The translations under genes and the position numbers were made by a program. A stretch of 11,215 nt of DNA from Bifidobacterium breve (GTDB lineage: Bacteria > Bacteroidota > Bacteroidia > Cytophagales > UBA9547), in assembly GCA_943325655.2 (NCBI GenBank), contig CALPQG020000039.1, forward strand, positions 1-11,215, read 5' to 3'. The notes beneath the pieces were generated by a model that made no database searches, was not told the origin of the DNA, and saw nothing but the letters and a program-made list of their open reading frames with translations. This document shows positions 1 through 8,364 of the stretch, in pieces; position 1 is the stretch's first letter, and each line of letters starts with the position of its first letter.

Positions 1-3000
1 TCTAAAAATGGACCAACGTCTTGAGAACCTAATATAAAAGGAATGCCTGGGGCATACGTTCCATCACTACTTTGAGTATTCGACAAACCAACATAAGTTG
101 GCTTTGGCCTGAAACCAGGAACTGCTGTTCCTTCTTTTAAAGAATAAGTAAAGTTGATATTTTTAACGGTCATCAAAGTACTCAAAATACCTTTTAGCAA
201 TTTGAGCTCAGGTTCAGGTTTGGTAGTATCTTTGGGATCGGGTTTTTTGGGAGGTTTAGGATTGTTTACCTCTTTTAAAAACTTGATTTTATTATAAAGT
301 TTCAACAAATCTATCCTGCCATTTACACTTTTTTCAGCAGCGTTGGTAATGGTATTCCCCATAGAATCGGCGGTAGAAAGCGATGCACCCTGCCACAAAT
401 AAGTGGCACCATAACGCGCATCGGCACTCACCCAGTCTGTTAATGGTAATTTATTGAATGGTATTTTGTAGTTAAAGCCAATGTTTTGGTCAAATCGCTG
501 TAGCCTTCCACCTTTTTTGAGGTTGCCTTCAATTTTTTTATCATTGCTTGGCGTATTTATTTCTCCAAAATCTTCATCAATAATGGCCAATACGTTGGCG
601 CCATAATTTATCGAAAGACTTTTGGTAAGTGCCCAGTTTAAGCCATAAGTCCTGTTAAAGGTAAATGCCTTTTGGTACTGAGGATCAATCCCTTCAATCC
701 CTAAAAAAGAATTTCTATTTTGCATTTTATTGTATGAGCGGTTTACATCAGCTGTAAATGACAACATGGAAGGCATCAAAGTAAGGTTAATGTCTTTGAT
801 CAATGCAAAATAGGGTGATTTGACTTTGATATTTTTAAGCGGTTCAAGATTTTTGGGGCTACCTGAAAAGTTGTAACGCACCCCGGCTTTGTATTGTAAT
901 GTGCTATTTTCAGCAATCAAATAACTGGTTCTGATTCCATCAGAATAACTTGCCGATAAACTTACATTTTCAATGTCATACACATGGGCTTTGGGGTTTT
1001 TGCCTGTCTTGACTTTTGATAAATTGGTAATGTTGATACTGCGTTTGGTACTTTGGTCTATAAGAATTTGCCTCAAAGATTCGCGCTTCACCGGGTCTTC
1101 TACTGCTCCAAGTGATGCATCCAATTTTATATCCGGATTGGTCGGGTCATACTTTGGAGTAGAAGTGCTTCTGTCGTAACTGACAAACAATGGAATTTTT
1201 AAACCTATTTTTTCGGGCAATAATTTATCGAGCGATACATTTGACTGAACCCCGTAATCCATTTGTTCATTGAGGTTTCGCTGGGATATTTTTTGGTCAA
1301 TAGATCCAAACCCAATACCCATATACCTTCCCGACAAAGATACTGTTGCAAAGTCGGCCAACTTTGCGTTGGCCCTACCTACGGCAGCGTGCCCGGTACT
1401 GTTGACAAAATCTGTCACCCTAAATTCATCCATCCAAATACAGGCTGAATAAGGTTGCTGGTCTTTGGTGAGCGGGTTTTTGACCCCAAGCATCATTACC
1501 TGCACCGAACTTAAATCGGGATTACCGACAATATTTACATTGCGTCCTTCTACAATTCTGGAAAAGGCTATTCGCTGGTCATAAGCCGCAATCCTATTTC
1601 TCGCAGCTTTCACCCCACTCAAGCCATCAAAAGAAATATCGAGGTTATTGCCGACGGGCCAAATTTCGTATTCGTCGGTAGTTGGATTACGGGTATATAT
1701 CAATGGAACTTCAATTTCATAATAGTTTTGTGTAAAGTCAGTTCCTAACCTTACAAAAGCAGTTAAAGTGGAATCTGGTGGAGAAGTGCTAGAAATGGTG
1801 GTACTTTCAGCATGTATAAACATTTGAATTTTACCATAATTCATAAAGTTAAAATTGGTGTTTTTGAATACCGCCCTGGCCCTCCCATCTCCTAAATTAT
1901 CTACACACATTCTGATAGATTGCTCATTCAATCGTCTGGCAACGTTGGAGGTATTGTCTCTGTCCCTGATAAATCCTGGAGGCACCACATAACCTGAAGT
2001 GATGGAGGTGCCCTGAGCGTTTTCTTCAATATTTACTGTCGAAATATTAAAACCGGTATTGATAGGTTCAGGTTTTATTTCAGCGGTTTTTTGGTCTAAA
2101 TCTGCCGCGGGTGAAAACGTTCTCCATTGTCCTGCCACCAATTGCAACTGGGCCATACGCAATACTACTGGCTCAGACCAACCGGTAAGGTTCATTCTCA
2201 AATAACGGATAGATTTTAAATCCGTAATGTTGTTGATATTTTTAGCATTGGGATCCCTGATAGGAATTCTGAATTGGTACCACGAAACCTCATCGTCATT
2301 TTGAATACTTTTTTCAGTAGCGATGATGTATTTGTTGGGAGCCTTCATTTGGCTTGGAGACAAATCTATTTCGTATTCAAAATATTGTTCCAAATCATTG
2401 ATGGTGTTGTTTTGGTTCAAATCTTCATTGTCAGGCGTATTGGTAGAAGAAGGTGTAAAACTTTGTCCGCCTGTATTTTCAGGAGAGTTGTTTTCTAATC
2501 CATTATAATGTTTGTACCTGTCAATGATTTTATAGTTTTTATCGTTGTTAACATTGTCCAAATAATGCACAAAATCATCTGCAGATGGATCTTTCGCCAC
2601 AGCGGCAGCTGCATCAGGAGAAAGTTTGTTCATAAAACTGGATCCAAAAAAATTTGCCTCTTCAGCATTTTGAATCCCGTCCAGACCAACATCCTGACTT
2701 GCTCTTGCCCCTGATGTGGTGGCAAAAGCATCATTGATGTAATTGTCTTTGGCTACTTTTCCCCATGCGGTAGTTTGCACCTGATTGACGATACCTGGAG
2801 CAGGTAAGCCATTTTCAAATGATTGTTGACCATCTTTCAATACATCTTCCGAAACGTTACCCAAATGAATAAACATTTTACCACCTGTGGTATTGTAAAT
2901 CAAACTGTCGGCAGTACCCGCTTTGTTCTTAACAGGAATACCACCATGTTTTGCTTGTTTGTTGATAAACGGATCCATCAACCAAAATTCTATGTATTGA

Positions 3001-6000
3001 ATGTTGGCATTGTCAAAATCAGTATCGGTACTGATTGACCTGGTGATAGAAGCATAATTTTGTTTTGGATCCCCAATAATGGTTCCGTCAGGATTTAAGT
3101 TGGGGTTATAGTTATAAGGTCCTCGTTCTGAAGGATAAAAGTTAAGGTCAAAAATGGGTTCATTCAATTGTGCTTGCTGACGGTCCCTGAAGGGGTAAAT
3201 TTCTTGAGGTTCTACTGCACGGATATAATGGTTTTTGATGTCTTCGCTGGTAACATTAGCAGGTTTATTGGTTCCTCCATCGGTGTAAAAAACATTGTCA
3301 ATCATGTACCAAGAAAGCTTGGCACGTTTGTAATTGAATTCTAAATTGTTTGTTCCAACAGAAGATATAGTGATAGGGGTCGATCCCAATTTCCATCTTG
3401 TAGGACTTCTCGTCAAGTCAAAAGGATTTTCTGCACCTTCAAAGTCATCCAGGTAAGCTGTTCCACTGTTTCCAATTAAACTGGAACTTCCAGGAATAAA
3501 AGCTGCGTATTCTCCTTGTAAGGCTACATTAGAAGGAGCTTTGGTCACAATGAGTGGAAGTTTGTCAATCAGTTTGGTGATGGTTCTCGATTCTTTTTGG
3601 TAACTAAGGTCTACTCCAACAATGGTATTGGAAACTGGTTCATCACCTACACTTACACGGGTAATCAATGGTCGCTCATTGAGGTGCATGATTGTTCCAC
3701 CAAATACAATGTCTTTGTTGTATTTGTAATCAAAACGTGCCCCAGTTAAATTTTTTTGACGGAAGTTAAATAAATCAGCTTTTTCATATTTGATCCTGAT
3801 TTCTCTGGCTGAAGCCATTACCCCTTCATTCAGGATTTTAATTCTTCCCTGTTCATAATTAACAGTATAGTCAGTGCCTTCAGTCAGTGGTGTTGACCCT
3901 GCAGTGATTCTCACCGAACCTCTTGAAATATTTAACCCTGGCAAAGCAATTTCACCCATAGAAGCAGAAGAAGAAGCAATTCGAAGGAAGAATTTATTTT
4001 TAGCAGCCAGGTTTAATAAATCACTTTTTGTTTTTCTATAAATTTCTTTGAAGGCATATTTTTCAATTAAATTTACTTCAGTACTATCAAATTTACTGGC
4101 CAGATAATCACCAAAAGGCTCCAAAACAGGAAACATAATTCTACCTTTAGCAGTATCAATGGTAGTAAATGGGATAAAGTCAAAATTCCCATCAGGCTGA
4201 GGGTCATTTGTTTGATTTAAATTGTCAAGGTTAAAAACTTGTAATAAGGGTTTATTGGCTAAATTTTTTCCGTCATGTATACTTGGGTTATCTATCCCTG
4301 AGGCATCATCTTTGTAAATAATCCTACATTGAAAATTCTTTTTACTGATGTTAGATTGATTGATATTATAAATATTTTTCATTTGTAAGTTCCACATGGG
4401 CAAATCAGTACGGATGGTGGTTGGTCGTAACAGTTTAAGAATAATGGCCGATTGGGAACTGTCCAAACTACTTAAATTCGTTGAAATTTCCCCGACAGTA
4501 TGTATTGGATCAGCAACAGATGCATTGGTATAACTGTAAGCAACCGCCAATACATCATCATTTCTTAAGGGGGAATTAAGCGAGATATAGCCTAATTGTA
4601 CATTGTAAGTATAATCAACATTTTTGATAAGCATTCTGGCAGACTTCACCGTTTCATAACCAGCTACTTTCTGTAAATTATAGCTTTCTAATATTGAATT
4701 GGCCATTTCTACATTTCTAACCGGATTGTTAGAAGCCCCACCGTTAGCAATAACAGTACTGTACAAATTATTAGAATTATTGTCCGGCAATACGTTTGAA
4801 TTGCCTGGCATGTAGACATAACTGTTTTTGATGTCGTAAGGAGTATTTTCACCCAAATCCATCAATGCAATAATATTTCTGGTGTTGGTGATGGTATTGT
4901 TACGGTTGGTCACATACACGTCAATGTTTTGAATCTGGGTTCCTGAAACGACAACCGCAGGGTTATTTAATGCTTTCTCATAATTGTCCCTAAAATATTG
5001 GGCTAAGAAATAATGCCTGTTGTCTTCGTAATTGTCTGCCCGTATTTCAATTTCCTTGTTTTGCGCATTGTTTTGAATGACCAATTCATCCGATTTTCCT
5101 CTTTGGTTGGCAGCAACAGCCGTAACCCATAATTTACCAAATTGCATTTCTGCTTTTACCCCAAACAAGTTTTGAGATCCCTGAATCAACTGGCTGTTGA
5201 GCGGCATACTGATATTACCTGCATCAATTTTTTTGATGATTTCGTAATCCAAACCATTGTAATCAATTTTCAGGTTGTTCTCAAAATCAAACGTCGCTTT
5301 GGTATCCCAGTTTAAACCCAGTTTAAGTTTTTCACCTACCTTACCCTGCACGTTCAATTGTATGGTTTGGTTAAAAATAAACTGTCCCATTCGTTGCAAC
5401 CTCACAGGAGTCGCAGGGTTATCAACGCGTTGAAACTGCCCGCCGAAATCCAGCATGACATTCCCGTTTGGTTTGATGTCTATGATATTGCCCCCAAAAA
5501 TCCTGTCCAGCGTAGGACTCATCACAATTTTTGGAACAAGTCTTGAATTGCCTAAAGTGGTATCGCTCGTGCGAGGATCTTTTTTGTTTTTCCAGTATTT
5601 TTGATTTGCCTCTTCTTTTCGGTGTTTTTCAAATTCTTCAAATGACATTTCAGAAGGAGAACGGTAATCGGTATCACCAATTTTTTCTGTCACATGGTAA
5701 GTTCCGGCAGAATCATCTCCAATCTCCACTTCTTTTTTGATATTCGAAGGGTCTTTTAAAAGTAAAGGCGATTTTGATTGTTTGTTGCTGTACGCATCGC
5801 CATAGCGATCTTTGTCTGTATAAGTCGATCTTTTTGTTTTCTTTCTTGGTTTCTTTTCCGCTTCTGTGGAGTCATTAGCCAAAGGATTCAAGGTATATGG
5901 TAAAAAAGCGTTGGTGCCACTTCCCTTAGCCACCGACAGCCAAGCTATTAATAAAAATAGTAGCCCAAAAAAAGTTAATATGTAGGATTTTGAAATTTGC

Positions 6001-6002
6001 AA
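1..6002 (-). CDS. sprA: SprA, type IX secretion outer-membrane translocon (C-terminus beyond the window)
   Basis: Family knowledge: SprA (Sov) is the giant outer-membrane beta-barrel through which type IX cargo proteins, including gliding adhesins, leave the cell. Seen: one frame stays open for about 2,000 codons; I translated nearly all of it and found no stop or frameshift. In order it shows a signal peptide (residues 1 to about 23, hydrophobic core FFGLLFLLIAWL), a basic linker, the conserved segment RIFGGNIIDIKPNG (about 164), many aromatic/polar alternating beta-strand stretches, YLDDFEGAENPF (about 850), IEFWLMDPF (about 1004), DEFRVTDF (about 1525), and a Pro/Lys-rich linker (about 1911-1930). 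Family members are roughly 2,300-2,500 aa, so a few hundred C-terminal residues lie off the left edge. Start: no ATG exists between the upstream in-frame TAA (about 6068) and residue ~100. The TTG at 6002-6000 is the only standard start that gives a signal peptide. It lies 53 nt behind ruvA, so co-transcription is likely. Identity is very secure; the start is moderately so. Confidence 0.96.
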   Translation of the reverse strand, partial: MQISKSYILTFFGLLFLLIAWLSVAKGSGTNAFLPYTLNPLANDSTEAEKKPRKKTKRSTYTDKDRYGDAYSNKQSKSPLLLKDPSNIKKEVEIGDDSAGTYHVTEKIGDTDYRSPSEMSFEEFEKHRKEEANQKYWKNKKDPRTSDTTLGNSRLVPKIVMSPTLDRIFGGNIIDIKPNGNVMLDFGGQFQRVDNPATPVRLQRMGQFIFNQTIQLNVQGKVGEKLKLGLNWDTKATFDFENNLKIDYNGLDYEIIKKIDAGNISMPLNSQLIQGSQNLFGVKAEMQFGKLWVTAVAANQRGKSDELVIQNNAQNKEIEIRADNYEDNRHYFLAQYFRDNYEKALNNPAVVVSGTQIQNIDVYVTNRNNTITNTRNIIALMDLGENTPYDIKNSYVYMPGNSNVLPDNNSNNLYSTVIANGGASNNPVRNVEMANSILESYNLQKVAGYETVKSARMLIKNVDYTYNVQLGYISLNSPLRNDDVLAVAYSYTNASVADPIHTVGEISTNLSSLDSSQSAIILKLLRPTTIRTDLPMWNLQMKNIYNINQSNISKKNFQCRIIYKDDASGIDNPSIHDGKNLANKPLLQVFNLDNLNQTNDPQPDGNFDFIPFTTIDTAKGRIMFPVLEPFGDYLASKFDSTEVNLIEKYAFKEIYRKTKSDLLNLAAKNKFFLRIASSSASMGEIALPGLNISRGSVRITAGSTPLTEGTDYTVNYEQGRIKILNEGVMASAREIRIKYEKADLFNFRQKNLTGARFDYKYNKDIVFGGTIMHLNERPLITRVSVGDEPVSNTIVGVDLSYQKESRTITKLIDKLPLIVTKAPSNVALQGEYAAFIPGSSSLIGNSGTAYLDDFEGAENPFDLTRSPTRWKLGSTPITISSVGTNNLEFNYKRAKLSWYMIDNVFYTDGGTNKPANVTSEDIKNHYIRAVEPQEIYPFRDRQQAQLNEPIFDLNFYPSERGPYNYNPNLNPDGTIIGDPKQNYASITRSISTDTDFDNANIQYIEFWLMDPFINKQAKHGGIPVKNKAGTADSLIYNTTGGKMFIHLGNVSEDVLKDGQQSFENGLPAPGIVNQVQTTAWGKVAKDNYINDAFATTSGARASQDVGLDGIQNAEEANFFGSSFMNKLSPDAAAAVAKDPSADDFVHYLDNVNNDKNYKIIDRYKHYNGLENNSPENTGGQSFTPSSTNTPDNEDLNQNNTINDLEQYFEYEIDLSPSQMKAPNKYIIATEKSIQNDDEVSWYQFRIPIRDPNAKNINNITDLKSIRYLRMNLTGWSEPVVLRMAQLQLVAGQWRTFSPAADLDQKTAEIKPEPINTGFNISTVNIEENAQGTSITSGYVVPPGFIRDRDNTSNVARRLNEQSIRMCVDNLGDGRARAVFKNTNFNFMNYGKIQMFIHAESTTISSTSPPDSTLTAFVRLGTDFTQNYYEIEVPLIYTRNPTTDEYEIWPVGNNLDISFDGLSGVKAARNRIAAYDQRIAFSRIVEGRNVNIVGNPDLSSVQVMMLGVKNPLTKDQQPYSACIWMDEFRVTDFVNSTGHAAVGRANAKLADFATVSLSGRYMGIGFGSIDQKISQRNLNEQMDYGVQSNVSLDKLLPEKIGLKIPLFVSYDRSTSTPKYDPTNPDIKLDASLGAVEDPVKRESLRQILIDQSTKRSINITNLSKVKTGKNPKAHVYDIENVSLSASYSDGIRTSYLIAENSTLQYKAGVRYNFSGSPKNLEPLKNIKVKSPYFALIKDINLTLMPSMLSFTADVNRSYNKMQNRNSFLGIEGIDPQYQKAFTFNRTYGLNWALTKSLSINYGANVLAIIDEDFGEINTPSNDKKIEGNLKKGGRLQRFDQNIGFNYKIPFNKLPLTDWVSADARYGATYLWQGASLSTADSMGNTITNAAEKSVNGRIDLLKLYNKIKFLKEVNNPKPPKKPDPKDTTKPEPELKLLKGILSTLMTVKNINFTYSLKEGTAVPGFRPKPTYVGLSNTQSSDGTYAPGIPFILGSQDVGPFL

Positions 6003-6055
6003 CCTGTTGATTTCGAATAATTTGATTGGGTATTGAAAATTGTATTGTATGAAAT

Positions 6056-6649
6056 CTAAGCCGTTTTAAGTGCTTGTCTAATTAAATTTTCTAGCGTTAC
6101 GTTGTTGTCTAGTTTTATGATTTGGTCAATGGCTTTTTCGGCCACATTTTTGGCTATTCCCAAAGTTTGTAAAGCTGATAACGCTTCAGACTTAACGGTA
6201 TTGTGTGCACTTCCAGATTGAACACCCCCTTGTCCATTGCCCAAGCCCTCTTTTTTAACTTTGTCTTTAAGCTCAAGTATAATTCTTTGGGCCGTTTTGA
6301 GTCCAATTCCTTTAACACTTTGTATTAATTTCACGTCTTCTGAAATGATGGCATTTTCAATTTCTCTCACCGAAAGTGAGGACAATACCATTAAAGCAGT
6401 GCTCGGGCCCACTCCTGAAATGGAAGTCAGTAAAAGAAAAACCTTTTTTTCATTGGGTTCATAAAAACCATAAAGGGTATGTGCGTCTTCTTTAATGCTC
6501 AATACGGTGTGTAATTTGCATTTTTCTGCATCTTTTAAAATTGAATAGGTGCTTAATGATATTCGGATATTGTAGCCAATACCTCCAGTTTCCAAGATAA
6601 CCAATGCTGGATCCTTGTGAATCACTTTTCCTTCTATGTATGCAATCAT
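6056..6649 (-). CDS. ruvA: Holliday junction branch migration complex subunit RuvA
   Basis: Family knowledge: RuvA tetramers bind four-way DNA junctions and recruit the RuvB motor for branch migration in the cytoplasm during recombination and repair. Seen: 197 aa, normal for the family. The N-terminal OB domain opens MIAYIEGKV with the usual ETGGIGY near residues 20-26 and LYGFYEPNEKK near 59-69. Two helix-hairpin-helix motifs follow, SISGVGPSTA (76-85) and SVKGIGLKTAQR (111-122). A Gly/Gln/Ser-rich flexible linker (about 134-147) leads to the small C-terminal domain III that contacts RuvB, ending ENLIRQALKTA. Start: an in-frame ATG lies 63 nt upstream at 6712, but its extra 21 residues (MVLNAIFEIRIF...) do not belong to the family, so 6649 is chosen. 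ruvA next to sprA matches the known flavobacterial order; ruvB and ruvC are not here. Confidence 0.97.
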   Translation of the reverse strand: MIAYIEGKVIHKDPALVILETGGIGYNIRISLSTYSILKDAEKCKLHTVLSIKEDAHTLYGFYEPNEKKVFLLLTSISGVGPSTALMVLSSLSVREIENAIISEDVKLIQSVKGIGLKTAQRIILELKDKVKKEGLGNGQGGVQSGSAHNTVKSEALSALQTLGIAKNVAEKAIDQIIKLDNNVTLENLIRQALKTA

Positions 6650-6690
6650 TGAATTATTTGAACTTATAATGGTTAAAAAAATCCTAATCT

Positions 6691-6698
6691 CAAAAATA
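6691..6698 (-). promoter_or_regulatory. candidate -7 element upstream of ruvA
   Basis: On the minus strand this reads TATTTTTG, a match to the Bacteroidota -7 consensus TAnnTTTG. It would start a transcript roughly 35 nt before the ruvA ATG. The expected -33 TTG is not present at the ideal 19-nt spacing (TTC is found there), so the call rests on one box in AT-rich DNA. Confidence 0.3.
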
Positions 6699-6712
6699 GC
6701 ATTTAATACCAA

Positions 6713-6871
6713 TGAATGAAGTATATTAATGTTATTTTTTTGCGCTTAAATAAAGAAATTGAGCACTTAAGATCCATACGCAACAACATCTTTAACCTTA
6801 AAAAAAATATCCAACACACAATATTAAAATTTCTAAACCGCATTTTTTAAAAAATTTCACCCTGAAAGACC
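6713..6871. other. intergenic DNA without recognisable features
   Basis: This AT-rich stretch upstream of ruvA shows no open frame of useful length on either strand, no tRNA fold and no clear repeat. It presumably holds the rest of the ruvA upstream region. The inverted-repeat element begins at its right end. Confidence 0.5.
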
Positions 6872-6919
6872 CAGGGCAAACGCATTAAAATATAAAGTAG
6901 CTCAAAAGCCTCACCCCAA

Positions 6920-6938
6920 CCCTCTCCAAAGGAGAGGG
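6920..6938. repeat. perfect 8-bp hairpin, C/G-rich arm
   Basis: ccctctcc and ggagaggg are separated by aaa. It is unusually GC-rich for this DNA and lies just inside the left inner arm of the 260-bp element. It resembles the core of REP-type palindromes. Confidence 0.75.
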
Positions 6939-6945
6939 AGCTGTC

Positions 6946-6971
6946 CATTAATCATAAATTGGTGATTAATG
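6946..6971. repeat. perfect 9-bp hairpin, A/T-rich arm
   Basis: cattaatca and tgattaatg are separated by the 8-nt loop taaattgg. It is the second internal hairpin of the 260-bp inverted-repeat element and lies 7 nt after the GC-rich hairpin. Confidence 0.7.
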
Positions 6972-7131
6972 CAAAGAAAACCTATTCGTTTTAAAAAATA
7001 ATGATGATTTCATCGGGATTTAAAGCCCTTTTCCTTTATAAGCGAGCACGAGAGTGCGAAGGTTACGAGCGTTGGGATGAGGCTTTTTATATTGAATTTT
7101 TTATTCTAATTATTTTAATGCGTTTGCCCTG

Positions 7132-7306
7132 CTTAAAGCCCTTCGTTTATCCTCCTTAAAAAAAGATGCTGATTAAAAATGGTAATCTACAGTGCTGTTT
7201 TATATTCAACCTGCAATAGTTTAAACAGCGAATAAAATCTTAATTTTTTTTAATGTTCCATTTGCCAATAGCTTTAATCGTCATGTAAAATTTCAAAGTT
7301 TGTAAT
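7132..7306. other. intergenic DNA without recognisable genes
   Basis: Between the inverted-repeat element and the hairpin before the kinase gene I find no coding frame, RNA gene or clear repeat. The one exception is an 11-bp word, ttaaagccctt at 7133-7143, that also occurs inside the element at 7020-7030. Confidence 0.45.
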
Positions 7307-7336
7307 AAAAAAGCGGGGTTTTCACTCCTCTTTTTT
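7307..7336. terminator. terminator-like hairpin upstream of the PfkB kinase gene
   Basis: AAAAAAG pairs with CTTTTTT. After one C/T mismatch, GGGG pairs with CTCC (one G-T) around a TTTTCA loop. The A-tract and T-tract make it usable in either direction. No gene that would need it lies just upstream on the plus strand, so it may insulate the kinase promoter or stop readthrough from the inverted-repeat element. Its T-tract overlaps the proposed -33 box. Confidence 0.5.
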
Positions 7337-7365
7337 GTGTATCACAATAATTAATTGAATATTTG
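7335..7365 (+). promoter_or_regulatory. candidate promoter of the PfkB kinase gene
   Basis: TTG at 7335-7337 is followed after 20 nt by AATATTTG at 7358-7365. The Bacteroidota pattern is TTG, about 19 nt, TAnnTTTG, so the -7 box has one mismatch and the spacing is one longer than ideal. Transcription would begin about 20 nt before the ATG. Confidence 0.35.
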
Positions 7366-7393
7366 TTAAATCATCCATTAACTAAATCACAGA

Positions 7394-8308
7394 ATGAGTT
7401 TATTAATCGTAGGATCGGTAGCCTTTGACGCTATTGAAACACCATTTGGCAAAACAGACAAAATTATTGGAGGTGCAGCCACTTATATTTCTTTATCAGC
7501 AAATTATTTTACCAAAAAATCTAACCTTGTTGCCGTGGTTGGCGGGGATTTTCCTAAAGAATATATAGAATTGCTTCGTAACCACGGTGTAAACACCGAT
7601 GGTTTACAAATCAAAGAAACAGAGAAAACATTTTTTTGGTCAGGTAAATACCACAACGACCTGAACACACGTGATACACTGGTTACCGAACTGAATGTAT
7701 TGGGAACTTTCGATCCGATTGTACCTTCACAATACCAAAGTTGCGACTATTTGATGTTGGGAAATTTAGCGCCTAAAGTTCAAAGTACCTTGATCAACAG
7801 ATTGACAAAACGTCCAAAACTGATTGTAATGGATACCATGAATTTTTGGATGGACATTGCCATGGATGACCTGAAAGAAACCATCGGTATGGTAGATGTA
7901 CTTTCTATCAATGACGAAGAAGCGCGTCAGCTTTCTGGAGATTATTCTTTGTTGAAAGCCGCTAAAAAAATTATGGCGATGGGACCAAAAACCCTTATCA
8001 TCAAAAAAGGAGAACATGGTGCTTTGTTGTTTCAAGGTGACCAGGTATTCTTCTCTCCGGCTTTACCATTAGAAGAAGTATTTGATCCAACTGGTGCAGG
8101 CGATACTTTTGCTGGTGGATTTATTGGTTATTTGGCTTCTACTGATGATATTTCATTTGAAAACATGAAACGCGCTATTGTGTATGGTTCGGCTTTAGCT
8201 TCTTGTTGTGTAGAAAAATTCGGAACAGAAAACTTATTGAACCTGTCCGAAACAGATATCAAAGACAGGGTAAACGAATTTGTGAAATTGGCGACGTTTA
8301 AGTTGTAA
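7394..8308 (+). CDS. PfkB/ribokinase-family carbohydrate or nucleoside kinase
   Basis: Family knowledge: PfkB-family enzymes transfer the ATP gamma-phosphate to a hydroxymethyl group of a sugar or nucleoside in the cytoplasm. Seen: 304 aa, the usual length. The N-terminal strand LLIVGSVAFD opens the fold, the di-glycine substrate hinge is G26-G27 (IIGGAATY), and VVGGDF lies at 48-53. The NxxE metal/phosphate motif is N173-D-E-E176. The signature anion hole and catalytic base are DPTGAGD at 231-237, with D237 the expected base, followed by TFAGGFIGYL. All key residues are present, so it should be active. The substrate cannot be read from the sequence; ribose, fructose, adenosine or another sugar are all possible. 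The gene stands alone on the plus strand with its own candidate promoter and a strong palindromic terminator 18 nt after the stop. It faces away from ruvA. Confidence 0.95.
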   Translation: MSLLIVGSVAFDAIETPFGKTDKIIGGAATYISLSANYFTKKSNLVAVVGGDFPKEYIELLRNHGVNTDGLQIKETEKTFFWSGKYHNDLNTRDTLVTELNVLGTFDPIVPSQYQSCDYLMLGNLAPKVQSTLINRLTKRPKLIVMDTMNFWMDIAMDDLKETIGMVDVLSINDEEARQLSGDYSLLKAAKKIMAMGPKTLIIKKGEHGALLFQGDQVFFSPALPLEEVFDPTGAGDTFAGGFIGYLASTDDISFENMKRAIVYGSALASCCVEKFGTENLLNLSETDIKDRVNEFVKLATFKL

Positions 8309-8326
8309 AATTAACTTTCAAAATGA

Positions 8327-8364
8327 AATCAAAAATGGCTAGAAATTTCTAGCCATTTTTGATT
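8327..8364. terminator. perfect 38-bp palindrome after the kinase gene, likely bidirectional terminator
   Basis: Both 19-nt halves are exactly complementary with no spacer; the centre (8345/8346) is AGAAA/TTTCT. As RNA it forms a long hairpin ending in a run of U, beginning 18 nt after the kinase stop. Because it is symmetric it can also stop minus-strand transcription arriving from the right. The end of a decayed minus-strand reading frame runs through it. Confidence 0.8.

Larger units (their letters stand above)
6872..7131. repeat. 260-bp nested inverted-repeat element (MITE/REP-like)
   Basis: The outer ends are a perfect 20-bp inverted repeat, cagggcaaacgcattaaaat at 6872-6891 against its complement at 7112-7131. 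A second inverted pair lies inside: 6904-6920 (aaaagcctcaccccaac) against 7071-7087, with 16 of 17 matching and the one difference pairing as G-U in RNA. Between them are two perfect hairpins: 6920-6938 (ccctctcc, loop aaa, ggagaggg) and 6946-6971 (cattaatca, 8-nt loop, tgattaatg). No ORF of useful length is present. The design, terminal inverted repeats around non-coding DNA between two unrelated genes, fits a non-autonomous mobile element. I see no convincing target-site duplication at its edges. The inner motif resembles a C-rich palindromic repeat that I recall from many bacterial genomes, so the element may be a composite. Confidence 0.7.

Noticed and set aside
973..5740. Several plus-strand open frames of 60-75 codons opposite sprA
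   Set aside because: They lie entirely antisense to a conserved, uninterrupted 2,000-codon gene, have no family features, and are expected by chance.
6237..6464. 75-codon plus-strand frame antisense to ruvA
   Set aside because: It is the complement of the RuvA helix-hairpin-helix coding region and has no independent signal.
7766..8035. 89-codon minus-strand frame inside the PfkB kinase gene
   Set aside because: It is antisense to a conserved enzyme with all motifs intact; composition is typical of a shadow frame.
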